From Bacillus sp. N1-1 (GTDB taxonomy: Bacteria > Bacillota > Bacilli > Bacillales > Guptibacillaceae), in NCBI RefSeq assembly GCF_009818105.1, contig NZ_CP046564.1:4216001-4280000 (forward strand): a stretch of DNA of 64,000 nucleotides. The letters run 5' to 3'. This document shows positions 1 to 9,580 of the stretch, piece after piece. The position numbers and the translations under genes were made by a program. A model generated the notes under the pieces. It searched no databases, was not told where the DNA came from, and saw only the letters and a program-made list of their open reading frames with translations. Within the stretch, counting starts at the first letter, position 1. Every line of letters begins with the position of its first letter.

Positions 1-625
1 CTTCGTATTTTGGCGAATCAACATCCCACGGACTTTCAACACTTCTTAAGTAAGGTGCTTTATTTTCCCAATAGTCTTCTGAATTCTCTGTATAGCCATT
101 ACTCGTGGAGAAAAACGAAGCGTAGATTGGATTGCCTTCATAGGTTAAAATTTGACCAGCCGTTGCTTGAACCGCTTCTTCAATTCTCGCAAACTTTTCG
201 TCAAATTCTTCTCCCCATGCCTTTTTTAGCTGTGCTTGATCCTTATATACCTGATCCTGGATCGTATCCGTTACGACAGCTTGATCAGGAAGATTTGCAG
301 AAGGATTTTTAAGCTTTGTTACGACAAACGTTCTTGCGGTGAGCGCCTGAGCTTTCAACGCCTCCATATTAAAGTCTGAAGGCATTTCAGCAGCGACGAC
401 ACCTTTTACATAGTCTTCGATCGGAATACTCATCGTTTCTTTCTGTTCTGATCGAAAGACCGGAACGTCCACTTCCACCGCTTCTGTTATTTTCTCCTTC
501 GTCATCTGATTCCCTTCACTGGTCGGTGGTTTCATCTCTGTTGATTCAAAAGGTAAAACCAGAATAGATGGAAGAAGGATTAGAATCGCCGCAAACAGAA
601 TCAGTGAGCCAACAATTCGCTTCAT
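1..625 (-). CDS. spoIID: Stage II sporulation protein D, 5' part (cut by window edge)
   Basis: SpoIID is a membrane-anchored lytic transglycosylase that trims peptidoglycan during engulfment in the mother cell. About 208 residues are visible and the gene runs off the left edge. The start [10 protein letters not shown] is followed by one hydrophobic helix (residues about 4-25), then the SpoIID domain. Glu80 in the motif VVAAEMP corresponds to the catalytic Glu88 known in B. subtilis SpoIID; that assignment is by motif, not alignment. The ATG at 623-625 is chosen because an AGGAGG box lies 9 bases upstream. It follows murAA, as in B. subtilis, after a terminator, so it probably has its own mother-cell promoter; I could not define one with confidence in 626-765. 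Confidence 0.93.
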   Translation of the reverse strand, partial: MKRIVGSLILFAAILILLPSILVLPFESTEMKPPTSEGNQMTKEKITEAVEVDVPVFRSEQKETMSIPIEDYVKGVVAAEMPSDFNMEALKAQALTARTFVVTKLKNPSANLPDQAVVTDTIQDQVYKDQAQLKKAWGEEFDEKFARIEEAVQATAGQILTYEGNPIYASFFSTSNGYTENSEDYWENKAPYLRSVESPWDVDSPKYE

Positions 626-765
626 TCACATGCCTCCTTCTCGATTGCTTACCCCTATCATCGTATGGAGATGGACAACCATTTAGAACAGAAACGGCAA
701 GCAGATACGGAGTTTTTTTACCATATATATGTAAACGATTGATCGCACAGCCACTTTTTGCACAT

Positions 766-796
766 AAAAAAAGAGGAGGCCATGGCCACCTCTTTT
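766..796 (-). terminator. Intrinsic terminator of murAA
   Basis: On the minus strand AAAGAGG and CCTCTTT arms enclose a GGCCATGGCC palindrome, with a T-T mismatch between them, and are followed by seven T. It lies just after the murAA stop and separates it from spoIID. Confidence 0.85.
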
Positions 797-803
797 ATTC
801 ACA

Positions 804-2129
804 TTATGCGAATTTTGGTTTCATATCAACAGATTGCTCAGACTCTTCTGTTGCAGGCTTTGCTGTCTCGTCAACTGTTACACGTTCAACGTCAGCTCCA
901 AGGCTTGCAAGCTTTCCAGAGAAGTTAACGTAACCGCGATCAAGGTGCTTCAGCTCATCAACGCGAGTGTAGCCATCAGCTACAAGTCCTGCAAGAATTA
1001 AAGCAGCTCCAGCGCGTAAATCAGTAGCAGAAACTTCTGCACCTTGAAGTGTAGAAGGTCCTTCAATAATAGCCGCGCGTCCTTCAATCTTGATGTTTCC
1101 GTTCATGCGACGGAATTCTTCCACGTGCATGAAGCGATTTTCAAAGACTGTTTCTGTAATAACACTTGTACCCTTCGCTTGAAGTAACAGCGCCATCATC
1201 TGGGATTGCATATCAGTAGGGAACCCAGGGTGAGGCATTGTTTTCAAGTCAACTGGCTTTAGAGTTTCAGGTCCAATAATACGAAGTCCCTGACCTTCTT
1301 CAGTGATTTGAACGCCCATTTCTTCCATCTTCGCAATCAATGGACGAAGATGTTCCGAAACAGCATTTTCAATTAATACGTTACCACCTGTAATTGCAGC
1401 AGCTACCATGAATGTTCCTGCTTCAATACGGTCTGGGATAACAGCGTGCTCTGCTCCTACGAGCTTCTCCACACCTTCAATACGAATCGTACCAGTACCT
1501 GCGCCGCGTACTTTCGCACCCATCGCATTTAGATAGTTCGCAAGACAAACGATTTCAGGTTCTTGAGCAACGTTCTCCATTACCGTTGTACCTTCTGCAA
1601 GTACAGCTGCCATCATAATATTTTCAGTGGCGCCTACACTTGGGAAATCAAGATAAATCTTTGCCCCTTGTAGTCTTCCTTTAATACCAGCTTCAATAAA
1701 GCCATTACCGATTGTCACTTCTGCACCCATTGCTTCAAAGCCTTTAAGATGCTGATCAATCGGTCTTGAACCAATTGCGCAACCTCCAGGTAGTGCGATA
1801 CGGGCATGACCCACGCGGGCCAAAAGTGGTCCCATTACAAGAAACGAAGCTCGCATTTTACGAACTGCTTCAAATGGTGCCTCTGTTTCCAAAGGTTTTG
1901 TTGCGTCTACTTTGATCGTGTTACCTTCTATTTGCGTCTCAACATTAAGATAGCTTAATACTTCACTAATCGTGTGTACATCTGAAAGGGCAGGCACATC
2001 ATTTAACGTGCTCGTGCCTTCACCTGCTAAAATAGATGCTGTGATGACGGGCAAGACTGCATTTTTAGCTCCTTCTACTTTCACAGAGCCTGACAATCTC
2101 CTGCCACCTCGGACGATGATTTTTTCCAA
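804..2129 (-). CDS. murAA: UDP-N-acetylglucosamine 1-carboxyvinyltransferase MurAA
   Basis: MurA transfers enolpyruvate from PEP to UDP-GlcNAc, the first committed cytoplasmic step of peptidoglycan synthesis and the fosfomycin target. The 441-residue protein shows the EPSP-synthase-type fold throughout. It has the substrate-binding AKN at 21-23 and the PEP-adduct cysteine Cys117 in the loop [14 protein letters not shown]. The start is TTG, supported by a GGAGGGG box about 8 bases upstream. The C-terminus carries an acidic tail of roughly 25 residues (about 415-441) not seen in the paralogue at 40660-41949. Synteny (ywmB-murAA-spoIID) identifies this as MurAA rather than MurAB. Gram-positives commonly carry both enzymes, with MurAA the main one. 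Confidence 0.95.
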   Translation of the reverse strand: MEKIIVRGGRRLSGSVKVEGAKNAVLPVITASILAGEGTSTLNDVPALSDVHTISEVLSYLNVETQIEGNTIKVDATKPLETEAPFEAVRKMRASFLVMGPLLARVGHARIALPGGCAIGSRPIDQHLKGFEAMGAEVTIGNGFIEAGIKGRLQGAKIYLDFPSVGATENIMMAAVLAEGTTVMENVAQEPEIVCLANYLNAMGAKVRGAGTGTIRIEGVEKLVGAEHAVIPDRIEAGTFMVAAAITGGNVLIENAVSEHLRPLIAKMEEMGVQITEEGQGLRIIGPETLKPVDLKTMPHPGFPTDMQSQMMALLLQAKGTSVITETVFENRFMHVEEFRRMNGNIKIEGRAAIIEGPSTLQGAEVSATDLRAGAALILAGLVADGYTRVDELKHLDRGYVNFSGKLASLGADVERVTVDETAKPATEESEQSVDMKPKFA

Positions 2130-2158
2130 CGTATTCCCCTCCGCGTCCTATTTGTATA

Positions 2159-2905
2159 TTAATATTCAGTCGTAATTATTGGTGTGCCAATTGTAGCGGT
2201 TATTCCGCCGCCTATTCCTGTATTCCGTAATGCTATTTGTATGTTCATTCTCTGGTTGTTCGTTACGAGATCTGCTTCCCACTCTTCATGGTATGCGGAA
2301 AGAGATACAAACGTCTCTTCATTGATTTCTTCTACTTTTGAAGCGGAAAAAGCTCCTAACAGCTTGTCTGCTTCATTGTACAAAACAATGTCCATTGTAT
2401 CATTTTTCTCACCCACAAAACAAGAGAAAACTGGGGCTTCTTGCGTAACTAATTGTGACTTTTGCGCCTTAAATCGTTCGTACGTTGTTCTCCATTCCTC
2501 CTGATGAAACCCTTTAATTTCCATGTTATAAATAAGATAAGAGCTAATACGATTTGCTTCTGGATAAGACACGAGTGTCAGTGTTTCTTTCGTACCCAAT
2601 TCTGAATCAATTCTTGTCCCGCTTACTTTTACATTACCGTCTTTTTTTTCCAAATCACCCCATTGAAAATCTGGTGCTCTTTTGGAAATCTCGGACATAA
2701 TACCTTTGTACCCTAACGACTTTGGAATGAAACTCACTTTTTCTCGTGTGTAAAGAGACCACTTTTGTATAGAATAATTGTGGGTCAGTAGAACATTCGC
2801 CATCTCGGCAGTCTTTACTTCCGTTTCATCTTCAATTGAGACTGATGTACCATTCGAAAAGCTCGCTAGAAGTAAAATGGACAGTATTCCGATTAGAAGC
2901 CTCAT
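2159..2905 (-). CDS. ywmB: YwmB family protein, exported
   Basis: A 248-residue protein with an N-terminal signal-like hydrophobic stretch (about 2-16) followed by a soluble, mostly polar domain. It matches the YwmB family (a TATA-box-binding-protein-like fold, DUF1779) by position directly upstream of murAA and by overall character: about 250 residues, a secreted N-terminus, and a glycine-rich C-terminal stretch GIGGGITATIGTP. The molecular function of the family is unknown. The gene lies 29 bases before murAA and is probably cotranscribed with it. No lipobox or transmembrane segment is seen beyond the signal region. Confidence 0.8.
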   Translation of the reverse strand: MRLLIGILSILLLASFSNGTSVSIEDETEVKTAEMANVLLTHNYSIQKWSLYTREKVSFIPKSLGYKGIMSEISKRAPDFQWGDLEKKDGNVKVSGTRIDSELGTKETLTLVSYPEANRISSYLIYNMEIKGFHQEEWRTTYERFKAQKSQLVTQEAPVFSCFVGEKNDTMDIVLYNEADKLLGAFSASKVEEINEETFVSLSAYHEEWEADLVTNNQRMNIQIALRNTGIGGGITATIGTPIITTEY

Positions 2906-3038
2906 ATTAACCCTCTCCCCGTTCTGGTCTTCTTATCTTTCAGTGTGACCATGGGGGGGGAAGGCATACATGGAAGTTGTAGTCAGATCCCGACAAATTC
3001 CGTACGAAGCTTCTGTATATGAACTGTTTTTGAGTTTA

Positions 3039-3085
3039 TCTAGCTGCTGCGCGCCCAAACCCTTGGGTGCATTCGCTTTTCATTG
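3039..3085 (+). repeat. Shortened copy of the structured repeat
   Basis: It has the TCTAGCTgCTGCGC left end and the CGCTTTTCATTG right end seen in the full units at 3086-3439, but the central hairpin is missing. It looks like an internal deletion of the same element. Confidence 0.75.
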
Positions 3086-3200
3086 TCTAGCTTCAACCCC
3101 CAGTCCCTCGATCGCTTCACCTTTCAGCCTGAACGCAAGTGTTCATTCTGAAAGGCTCCAGCGCTTGTCGGGTCTAAACGGGGGTTTGCGCTTTTCATTG
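3086..3200 (+). repeat. Structured repeat, unit 1
   Basis: It starts TCTAGCTTCAAC and ends CGCTTTTCATTG. Inner hairpin arms are CCTTTCAG and CTGAAAGG. The outer arm pair is AACCCCC with GGGGGTT, where the neighbouring units have GCCC with GGGC, a pair-preserving change. It is 115 bp and in tandem with the next unit. Confidence 0.85.
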
Positions 3201-3320
3201 TCTAGCTTCAACGCCCAAACCCTCGATCGCTTCACCTTTTAGATTGAACACAAAGAGCGTGTTCATTCTAAAAGGCTCCAGCGCTTGTCGGGTTTAAACG
3301 GGCGCATTCGCTTTTCGTTG
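3201..3320 (+). repeat. Structured repeat, unit 2
   Basis: A 120-bp tandem copy. The inner hairpin arms are CCTTTTAG and CTAAAAGG, both changed relative to units 1 and 3 so that pairing is kept. The next inner arms are TTGAACAC and GTGTTCA. The outer arms are CGCCC-AAACCC with GGGTTT and GGGCG. Confidence 0.85.
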
Positions 3321-3439
3321 TCTAGCTACTGCGCCCAAACCCTCGATCGCTTCACCTTTCAGCTTGAACACAAAGACCGTGTTCATTCTGAAAGGCTCCA
3401 GCGCTTGTCGGGTTTAAACGGGCGTTTACGCTTTTCGTT
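3321..3439 (+). repeat. Structured repeat, unit 3
   Basis: A 119-bp tandem copy. Predicted pairings: CGCCC (3332-3336) with GGGCG (3420-3424), AAACCC (3337-3342) with GGGTTT (3410-3415), CGCT (3348-3351) with AGCG (3400-3403), CCTTTCAG (3355-3362) with CTGAAAGG (3388-3395), and TGAACAC (3365-3371) with GTGTTCA (3379-3385). It ends at the ywzB stop codon region. Confidence 0.85.
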
Positions 3440-3440
3440 T

Positions 3441-3674
3441 TTAAAAGAAATATTGTAGACGGAGTGACCAGTTGTAGTAATCTAGGAAGAAACTGCTTGC
3501 GAGGGAACCGATGCTTAGGGTTAGCAAGATCATGAGGACTTTCGCCTGTGGACTGTTCGGTTTTTTGAAAAAGACATCGAACCGAACGGTTTGTAACGCC
3601 CACCAGGTAATCATAATGAAAACCAGGTTAATCACAATCGTTAAAATCGATTGTTGCGCCAGTGCTTCTGTCAT
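3441..3674 (-). CDS. ywzB: DUF1146 family membrane protein YwzB
   Basis: A 77-residue protein of the small DUF1146/YwzB family, function unknown. It has two predicted membrane helices (residues about 9-28 and 45-65) joined by a short basic loop with the segment RFDVFFKKPNSPQAK. The ATG at 3672-3674 is preferred over an in-frame start 13 codons upstream because GGGGGG lies about 9 bases before it and the length then equals that of the B. subtilis protein. It sits between the nuo operon and ywmB. The last codon lies directly beside the repeat block at 3039-3439. Confidence 0.8.
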   Translation of the reverse strand: MTEALAQQSILTIVINLVFIMITWWALQTVRFDVFFKKPNSPQAKVLMILLTLSIGSLASSFFLDYYNWSLRLQYFF

Positions 3675-3852
3675 CTTATCTACCCCCCTATCTGCAAGTG
3701 CACCATTCGACAAACGTACATTTTTCCATCTAATAGCCTATTATAAGAGATTTCAACTCAAATGAATATCCTACTTTACCACTAATAAGCGGTTTTTTTA
3801 AATATAAATAAGGCGTTTTCGCCATATTTTCCTTTTTCTTCGTTTAGAACAC

Positions 3853-3880
3853 GAAAAACAGCAGATTCCTCTGCTGTTTC
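3853..3880 (-). terminator. Intrinsic terminator of the nuo operon
   Basis: On the minus strand AACAGCAGA and TCTGCTGTT enclose a GGAA loop and are followed by TTT. The hairpin begins directly at the nuoN stop codon. Confidence 0.8.
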
Positions 3881-5405
3881 ATGGATTAAAGATTTCAAGG
3901 AATTGAAAGTGGTCGTGAATAAAGGTTAATGCAACGGAAGGAAAGACGCCAAGTATAACGGTTCCTGCTGCGGTTATCGCGAGTACAGCGACGAGCCCAT
4001 TTGAGGCAACGACTGGCTTTTTCGTTGGTGATGGACGGAAATACATTTGAATGAATAGACCAAAATAATAAACATAGGAGAGGATCGTTCCGGTTAACAT
4101 GGCGAGCGCCAGAACGAATCGCTTTGGCTCTGTGCCTAGTGCGCTCATGAAAATCTCAAACTTTCCGATAAAACCGGCCGTTAACGGGATGCCCGCGAGC
4201 GATAAAAGGTAGATCGTCATCGCGATTGTGACATAAGGAGAGCGTTTAAATAAACCTGCAAAAGAATCGACTGTTACCTCTTTCGTTTCGTCGCCTAGCG
4301 CATGAATCACAGCAAATGCCCCGAGATTCATTAACAAATAAGCGGCAAGATAAAACCATACGGCATCAAAGACAAGCTCTGATAAAGCAGCTAATGGAAC
4401 GAGAAGATAGCCGGCGTGCGCAATACTTGAATAAGCGAACAGCCTTTTCGCATTCAACTGCCTTAACGCAATGAGATTTCCAATCAGAATTGTGAGAACA
4501 GCAAGTAACACAAGATAGGGACGAACCGAGACAAGCAGCGTCTCATAGCTTACCCCATCTGGTGTAATGACTTTTCCAGTTCCAGGGGCAAAAACAAATG
4601 GAACCATGAGGAGCCTGAGCATGATCGCAAACCCCGCAATTTTTGAAACGACGCTAAGATAGGCAGTTATCGGCGTTTCAGCCCCCTGGTAAACGTCCGG
4701 CGCCCACATATGAAATGGGGCCGCTGTTATTTTAAAAGCGAGACCAACAAAAATCATCAGAAAAGCAAACACGGCGATGTACCGATTCTCTGTAACAACG
4801 TCGCTACCCATTAAAGCTTGAATTTCATAAATGTTTGTTTCCCCTGTCAGGCCAAATAAGTAACTCATTCCAAAAAGCGCGATGGCTGTCGCAATTCCGC
4901 CATTCACGATGTATTTAAAAGCAGCTTCATTCGCTAACTGGTTCTTTTTACGAATGCCAACAAGAATGTAGGATGAAAGACTAAGAAGCTCTAACCCGAC
5001 GAAAAGCGTGATTAAATCCGCACTCGAAGCCATCATCATCCCGCCAAGTAAACCTGTTAGCAAGAGGTAGGGATATTCTCCTTTCACCTCATCAAGGTCA
5101 TTTGCTTTTATCCCTAGCAATAGCACTAGACCCGTTCCAATGAGCATAAGAAGCTTAAATGCTTTTGCGAATGAGTCGAGTCGATACGTTTGATTTAATA
5201 TCGTCACAACGCCATCATCAAGCTGAAAAATGAGAAAGACGATGGCCATCGCGATGCCTGCGAGGGCAAACCAGACGAGAATCGCTCTATCCCTGGTCTT
5301 TGGCATAAATAAATCAAGTAGTGATAGCGCCACTGCCGTTAGCAGTATTGTAAACTCCGGCATCATGCTGCTCCATTGGTAGTTTAGTAAATCATTGATC
5401 TCCAT
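3879..5405 (-). CDS. nuoN: NADH-quinone oxidoreductase (complex I) subunit N
   Basis: NuoN is one of three antiporter-like membrane subunits that pump protons in complex I. The 508-residue protein is almost entirely hydrophobic, with about 14 predicted helices. It carries the conserved lysine region AAFKYIVNGG (about 150-165) and the helix-8 HMWAPDVYQGAETP segment typical of the Mrp-antiporter-like fold. It is the last gene of an 11-gene nuo operon, 3 bases after nuoM, and ends at a terminator. Length is normal for the family. Confidence 0.95.
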   Translation of the reverse strand: MEINDLLNYQWSSMMPEFTILLTAVALSLLDLFMPKTRDRAILVWFALAGIAMAIVFLIFQLDDGVVTILNQTYRLDSFAKAFKLLMLIGTGLVLLLGIKANDLDEVKGEYPYLLLTGLLGGMMMASSADLITLFVGLELLSLSSYILVGIRKKNQLANEAAFKYIVNGGIATAIALFGMSYLFGLTGETNIYEIQALMGSDVVTENRYIAVFAFLMIFVGLAFKITAAPFHMWAPDVYQGAETPITAYLSVVSKIAGFAIMLRLLMVPFVFAPGTGKVITPDGVSYETLLVSVRPYLVLLAVLTILIGNLIALRQLNAKRLFAYSSIAHAGYLLVPLAALSELVFDAVWFYLAAYLLMNLGAFAVIHALGDETKEVTVDSFAGLFKRSPYVTIAMTIYLLSLAGIPLTAGFIGKFEIFMSALGTEPKRFVLALAMLTGTILSYVYYFGLFIQMYFRPSPTKKPVVASNGLVAVLAITAAGTVILGVFPSVALTFIHDHFQFLEIFNP

Positions 5406-5408
5406 TTC

Positions 5409-6899
5409 TTAACCCCCGATCCCGAGCGTACGCGCTATTTGAAGTGTGTTGGATAATACTGCAGGATAGACACCAATCCAGATAATTAGACTGAGAAGAA
5501 TGGCGGACGGAACTAGTTCAACCGCTGATAAATCTTTTTGCTTATCAAAATGCGGTTTTCTTTCTCCAAACGTCACGGCAAGCACTGCCCGGAGCATATA
5601 AACCGCGGTTAGGATCAGACCGATTACACCGATACTGCCCATGACAGGCATCGTTTCAAATAAACCGAGAAATGCGAGAAATTCACTAATAAACCCACTC
5701 ATTCCTGGCAAACCAAGTGAAGCGAGACCTGCAGCAAGAAAAAATCCTGCAAAAAGCGGCGTCTGACTCGCCACTCCCCCTAAATTCGCAAGCTCTGTTG
5801 TGTGAAAGCGATCAATCATAACGCCAACAAGGAGAAACAGTAGCGCTGCGATCAAACCATGTGAAATTGTTTGAAAGATAGCTCCCTGTAGACCAGCCGT
5901 GTTAAGGGATGCCACTCCAATGAGCACAATGCCCATATGGGAAACCGATGAGTAGGCAAGCAAGGTGCGCAGTTCCGTTTGCACAAGAGCGATAAAAGCT
6001 CCATAGAGTAAATTAACAACGCCAAGAATCGCCAGAATAACGGCCGTTTCTTTTAGCTGATCAGGAAAAAAACCTGCCCCGAAACGAATAAGACCATAAG
6101 CACCAATCTTCAGTAAAACACCCGCATGAATCATAACCACAGCGATTGGAGCTTCAACATGCACACGAACCATCCACGTATGAAGTGGCACAATCGGAAG
6201 CTTTGTACCAAACGCGACTAGAAGAAGGACAAAGAGCCACATTCGCGTATTCCCTGAAAGAAATTCATAAGAATCAGCTTCTTGCAAAAGAAACGTTAGT
6301 TCACTAACATTCATCGTCCGCATCTCTACGAATAGCACAATGATGACAATTAATAGCAGAATTGAACCGATGCCGTTATAAACAAGAAATGAAAAAGCTG
6401 CCTTTTCCCGTTCAAACCCGCCCCACTTTCCAATGAGGAAAAACATTGCAACAAGCGTCACTTCAAAAAATAAGAAAAACAAAAATAAATTTTCACTAGA
6501 AAACACACCAAGAATGCCGAGTTCAAGTAGTAAAAAGAGAATGTAGAACCCTTTTACTCCCTCCTGGATCCGAACGGCAGCTAGTGAAGCAAGAAAGGTG
6601 ATAAGCGCAGATAGCATTAAAAACAATAGCGACAGACCGGTTACCCCAAGGTCGTATGTGACCGGGTATGGCTCATTTGGACTAATCGCCGTCATCAGTT
6701 CAAACCATTGATAACTTTCGGCAAATTGAACACCTGAAAGTGTCCGATTATAAAAGCTGAAAACAACAATCGTTAACGTTAGCGGTAACACTGTTCCAAG
6801 AATACCGACGCTTTTGATGGAACGATGCTTTGAAGGCATGAGGCTAAGAACGATCACACCTAGCAGCGGGGAGAGAATTAAGATCGTTAACAAGCCCAT
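5409..6899 (-). CDS. nuoM: NADH-quinone oxidoreductase subunit M
   Basis: NuoM is the middle antiporter-like proton-pumping subunit of complex I. The 496-residue protein has about 14 membrane helices. It contains the essential glutamate in FFLFFEVTLVAMF (about residue 145) and the second-helix signature LPIVPLHTWMVRVHVEAP. Its start codon overlaps the nuoL stop by one base (TAATG), showing translational coupling. It lies between nuoL and nuoN in the standard order. Confidence 0.95.
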   Translation of the reverse strand: MGLLTILILSPLLGVIVLSLMPSKHRSIKSVGILGTVLPLTLTIVVFSFYNRTLSGVQFAESYQWFELMTAISPNEPYPVTYDLGVTGLSLLFLMLSALITFLASLAAVRIQEGVKGFYILFLLLELGILGVFSSENLFLFFLFFEVTLVAMFFLIGKWGGFEREKAAFSFLVYNGIGSILLLIVIIVLFVEMRTMNVSELTFLLQEADSYEFLSGNTRMWLFVLLLVAFGTKLPIVPLHTWMVRVHVEAPIAVVMIHAGVLLKIGAYGLIRFGAGFFPDQLKETAVILAILGVVNLLYGAFIALVQTELRTLLAYSSVSHMGIVLIGVASLNTAGLQGAIFQTISHGLIAALLFLLVGVMIDRFHTTELANLGGVASQTPLFAGFFLAAGLASLGLPGMSGFISEFLAFLGLFETMPVMGSIGVIGLILTAVYMLRAVLAVTFGERKPHFDKQKDLSAVELVPSAILLSLIIWIGVYPAVLSNTLQIARTLGIGG

Positions 6900-8743
6900 T
6901 AGAAATACCCCCCTAATACGGCAATTAACAGTATCACAACGACAAGACCTGAGAAGGCTACTGTTCCATATGTTTGCACCTGACCGGATTGTACGTCTGA
7001 TCCCGCCTTTCCTATTCGTTTTACAAGTATTGTGAGCCCCCGTGCGCCTCCTTCGATGATAAAACGATCAAAGTATATCCAGAAGTAGCCGATCACACGC
7101 GTTCCTTTTACGACCGTTTTATCATAAACCTCATCGAGAAAGTATCCTTTTGATAAAAGGCGGTGTAAGGCACTTGAACTCTCTTCTGCATGCGGTCGCC
7201 TTTTCGCATACGTTATCCAGGCAAGCACAATGCCCGCTAGTGATAAAAGAATCGCACTTATTGGAATCCACGTTGGCGCAGCATGATGAACGACTGCCAC
7301 TGGATAAGGACTCGTCTCTAACCAGTCTCCAAGAAACGAACCGAACCAGGCTGTCTGAATATAACCTGCAACGATCGAAAGCACCCCGAGTACGAGCATT
7401 GGAATCAACATCACTCTTGAAGACTCCTTCGCTTCACTCGAACGGTCGCCAGAAAAGACGAGAAAGTACAGACGGAACATATAAAAAGCTGTGAGAAAAG
7501 CCGTCAATAGTGCAATCGAAAATAATACGTATCGCCCGTCGGCAAAGGTGGAAACGAGAATTTCATCTTTACTAAAAAAGCCTGCGAAAAGCGGAAATCC
7601 TGAAATCGACAAGCAGCCGATTAAGAATAGTGCAGCCGTGATCGGAAGCTGCTTTCTAAGACCACCCATTTTAAAAATGTTCTGCTCATGAACGGCATGA
7701 ATCACACTTCCTGCCACGAGAAACAGAAGCGCTTTAAAAAAAGCGTGTGTCGTTAAGTGAAAAATACCTGCTGTGTAACCTGCTGCACCTAATGCAAGCA
7801 TCATATAACCGAGCTGGCTAATCGTGGAATAGGCGAGAATCCGTTTAATGTCTCGCTGCACGAGAGCGATTGTTGCTGCAAAAATCGCCGTAAACCCTCC
7901 CGTGATGGCTACAGTCGTCATTGCCGTTTCAGAACTTGAGAAGAGTGGATACATCACGGCAACAAGATAGACACCAGCCGCAACCATCGTAGCCGCATGG
8001 ATCAATGCTGAGACCGGCGTCGGGCCTTCCATTGCATCTGGAAGCCACGTATGAAGCGGGAACTGTCCTGACTTTCCGACCGCTCCAACAAAAATTAGAA
8101 TTGCGATAAGGGTTATCATCGATGGTGTGATCTCACCTGCTTGCACTGCTGCAAAAATAACATCGAGCTCAAAGCTACCCGTTTGCCAAAATAATAGGAA
8201 AATCGCAACGAGCAAACCGATATCGCCTATTCTCGTTATGATAAAAGCTTTTTTAGCGGCTGCCTTTGCTTCAGGTTTGTAGAAATAAAAACCAACAAGG
8301 AGGAAGGAGCAAACCCCAACAAGCTCCCAAAAAATATAGAGCTGCAGAAGGTTTGGTGAAAGAACAAGCCCCGTCATTGCAAACGTAAAGAGACCGAGGT
8401 AGCCAAAAAATGTGGCAATGCGCTCGTCATTCGCCATATAACCGATGGAATACATATGTACGAGAAAACTGACAAGCGTCACAATCACAAGCATTAACGC
8501 ATTTAATGGATTTACTTCAAATCCCACCGTAATCATGACGGTATCGATCGATAGCCAATTGGCTTCTACGAGCCGATTTCCTTGTAACAAATGATTGAAA
8601 AGGACAAGGAGCGCACAGCCAAAGGCAGCTCCAGCAAAAATCGTCCCAACAAAACCGGCTTTTCGATAGAGGATCGGCCGGGTGAATAGAATGATAAGGA
8701 ATGAGAGAAGCGGCAATATCGGGATAAGCCAGACAACGTCCAC
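6899..8743 (-). CDS. nuoL: NADH-quinone oxidoreductase subunit L
   Basis: NuoL is the distal antiporter-like subunit of complex I; its C-terminus forms the long lateral helix along the membrane arm. The 614-residue protein shows the glutamate in IFWELVGVCSFLLVGF (about 138-155), the HTWLPDAMEGPTPVSALIHA signature (about 225-250), and a C-terminal region of about 110 residues with an amphipathic stretch and a last membrane helix near 590-612. The start MDVVWLIPIL lies 16 bases after nuoK. Length and order are normal. Confidence 0.95.
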   Translation of the reverse strand: MDVVWLIPILPLLSFLIILFTRPILYRKAGFVGTIFAGAAFGCALLVLFNHLLQGNRLVEANWLSIDTVMITVGFEVNPLNALMLVIVTLVSFLVHMYSIGYMANDERIATFFGYLGLFTFAMTGLVLSPNLLQLYIFWELVGVCSFLLVGFYFYKPEAKAAAKKAFIITRIGDIGLLVAIFLLFWQTGSFELDVIFAAVQAGEITPSMITLIAILIFVGAVGKSGQFPLHTWLPDAMEGPTPVSALIHAATMVAAGVYLVAVMYPLFSSSETAMTTVAITGGFTAIFAATIALVQRDIKRILAYSTISQLGYMMLALGAAGYTAGIFHLTTHAFFKALLFLVAGSVIHAVHEQNIFKMGGLRKQLPITAALFLIGCLSISGFPLFAGFFSKDEILVSTFADGRYVLFSIALLTAFLTAFYMFRLYFLVFSGDRSSEAKESSRVMLIPMLVLGVLSIVAGYIQTAWFGSFLGDWLETSPYPVAVVHHAAPTWIPISAILLSLAGIVLAWITYAKRRPHAEESSSALHRLLSKGYFLDEVYDKTVVKGTRVIGYFWIYFDRFIIEGGARGLTILVKRIGKAGSDVQSGQVQTYGTVAFSGLVVVILLIAVLGGYF

Positions 8744-8759
8744 GTTTCTACCCCCTTCG

Positions 8760-9074
8760 CTACTTTTTAAGTGTGTTCATTTCATCGACATTGACAGTAG
8801 CCCTGTTTCGATAAAGGGCAATCAGGATGGCAAGCCCAACAGCCGCTTCTGCTGCCGCAACCGTAATCGTAAAAAGAGAAAACACCTGACCTCGAATCGA
8901 TGCGCCAACACCGTATTTTGCAAAAGCAACAAGATTTAAATTAACGGCGTTCAGCATTAATTCAATAGAAATTAATACAATGACCGCATTTCGCTTCGTT
9001 AGCGCGCCGTATAGTCCAATACAAAACAGGAGTAAAGCGGTTAATAAATAAGCGGAAAGTGGAATAGAGCTCAT
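8760..9074 (-). CDS. nuoK: NADH-quinone oxidoreductase subunit K
   Basis: NuoK is a small three-helix subunit of the complex I membrane arm. The 104-residue protein has helices at about 5-25, 30-52 and 62-85. The conserved buried glutamate is seen in [16 protein letters not shown]. It overlaps the nuoJ end by 4 bases (ATGA), so translation is coupled. Confidence 0.95.
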   Translation of the reverse strand: MSSIPLSAYLLTALLLFCIGLYGALTKRNAVIVLISIELMLNAVNLNLVAFAKYGVGASIRGQVFSLFTITVAAAEAAVGLAILIALYRNRATVNVDEMNTLKK

Positions 9075-9580
9075 GGCTTCTCACCTTCTTCATCATCCTT
9101 TTTCGCAAGGATAATGGCTCCAACAAGCGCAACGAGTAGAACGACAGATACAAGTTCAAATGGAATCACATAATCTGTGAATAGCATTAGTCCCACTTGC
9201 TCGGTATTATTTTCATGAAGTTTCTCAGCTTGAGGACCGAGTGAAATTGTCCGAATGCCTTTAAATACAATCAAAAAGAAAGCGGTAATTACTGTTAACA
9301 CGATGCCTTTTTTCGCCCACCCTGTCTTCGGCTCTTTCTCTGAATGTTTTGTCAGCATAATGCCGAATAACATAATGATCGTAATCGCTCCGGAATAAAT
9401 TAAGATTTGAACGACCGCTACAAATTCAGCGGAAAGCATAATATAGAGTCCTGCGATGCCAAGAAACGTTAGAACAAGCGCCATCATCATATGAATCACT
9501 TTTGAGAGATTAATCATCAGTAAGCCGCCGGTCATCGTGACAAGAAATAGAAAAATAAATATGAGCAGCTCCCCGGTCAT
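9071..9580 (-). CDS. nuoJ: NADH-quinone oxidoreductase subunit J
   Basis: NuoJ is a five-helix membrane subunit of complex I. The 169-residue protein has the family segment [20 protein letters not shown] (about 57-77), which includes the pi-bulge helix. It starts inside the nuoI stop (4-base ATGA overlap) and overlaps nuoK the same way. The C-terminus is charged (DDEEGEKP). Confidence 0.94.
   Translation of the reverse strand: MTGELLIFIFLFLVTMTGGLLMINLSKVIHMMMALVLTFLGIAGLYIMLSAEFVAVVQILIYSGAITIIMLFGIMLTKHSEKEPKTGWAKKGIVLTVITAFFLIVFKGIRTISLGPQAEKLHENNTEQVGLMLFTDYVIPFELVSVVLLVALVGAIILAKKDDEEGEKP

Larger units (their letters stand above)
2906..3440. other. Gene-free region carrying a repeat block and a G8 tract
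   Basis: This 535-bp stretch between ywmB and ywzB has no convincing gene. It holds a run of eight G at 2953-2960 just upstream of ywmB, and then (3039-3439) one shortened and three full copies of a structured repeat described separately. Short open frames crossing it follow the repeat period and are not genes. Confidence 0.8.

Noticed and set aside
2953..2960. Run of eight G upstream of ywmB
   Set aside because: It could be a slippage site, but it lies outside any reading frame and no phase-variable gene is next to it.
2970..3242. 90-codon open frame on the plus strand
   Set aside because: It crosses the tandem structured repeat, has no ribosome binding site and its protein is just the repeat translated.
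3039..3439. CRISPR-like array
   Set aside because: Units of 115-120 bp abut without spacers of regular length and have internal stems; no cas genes are present.
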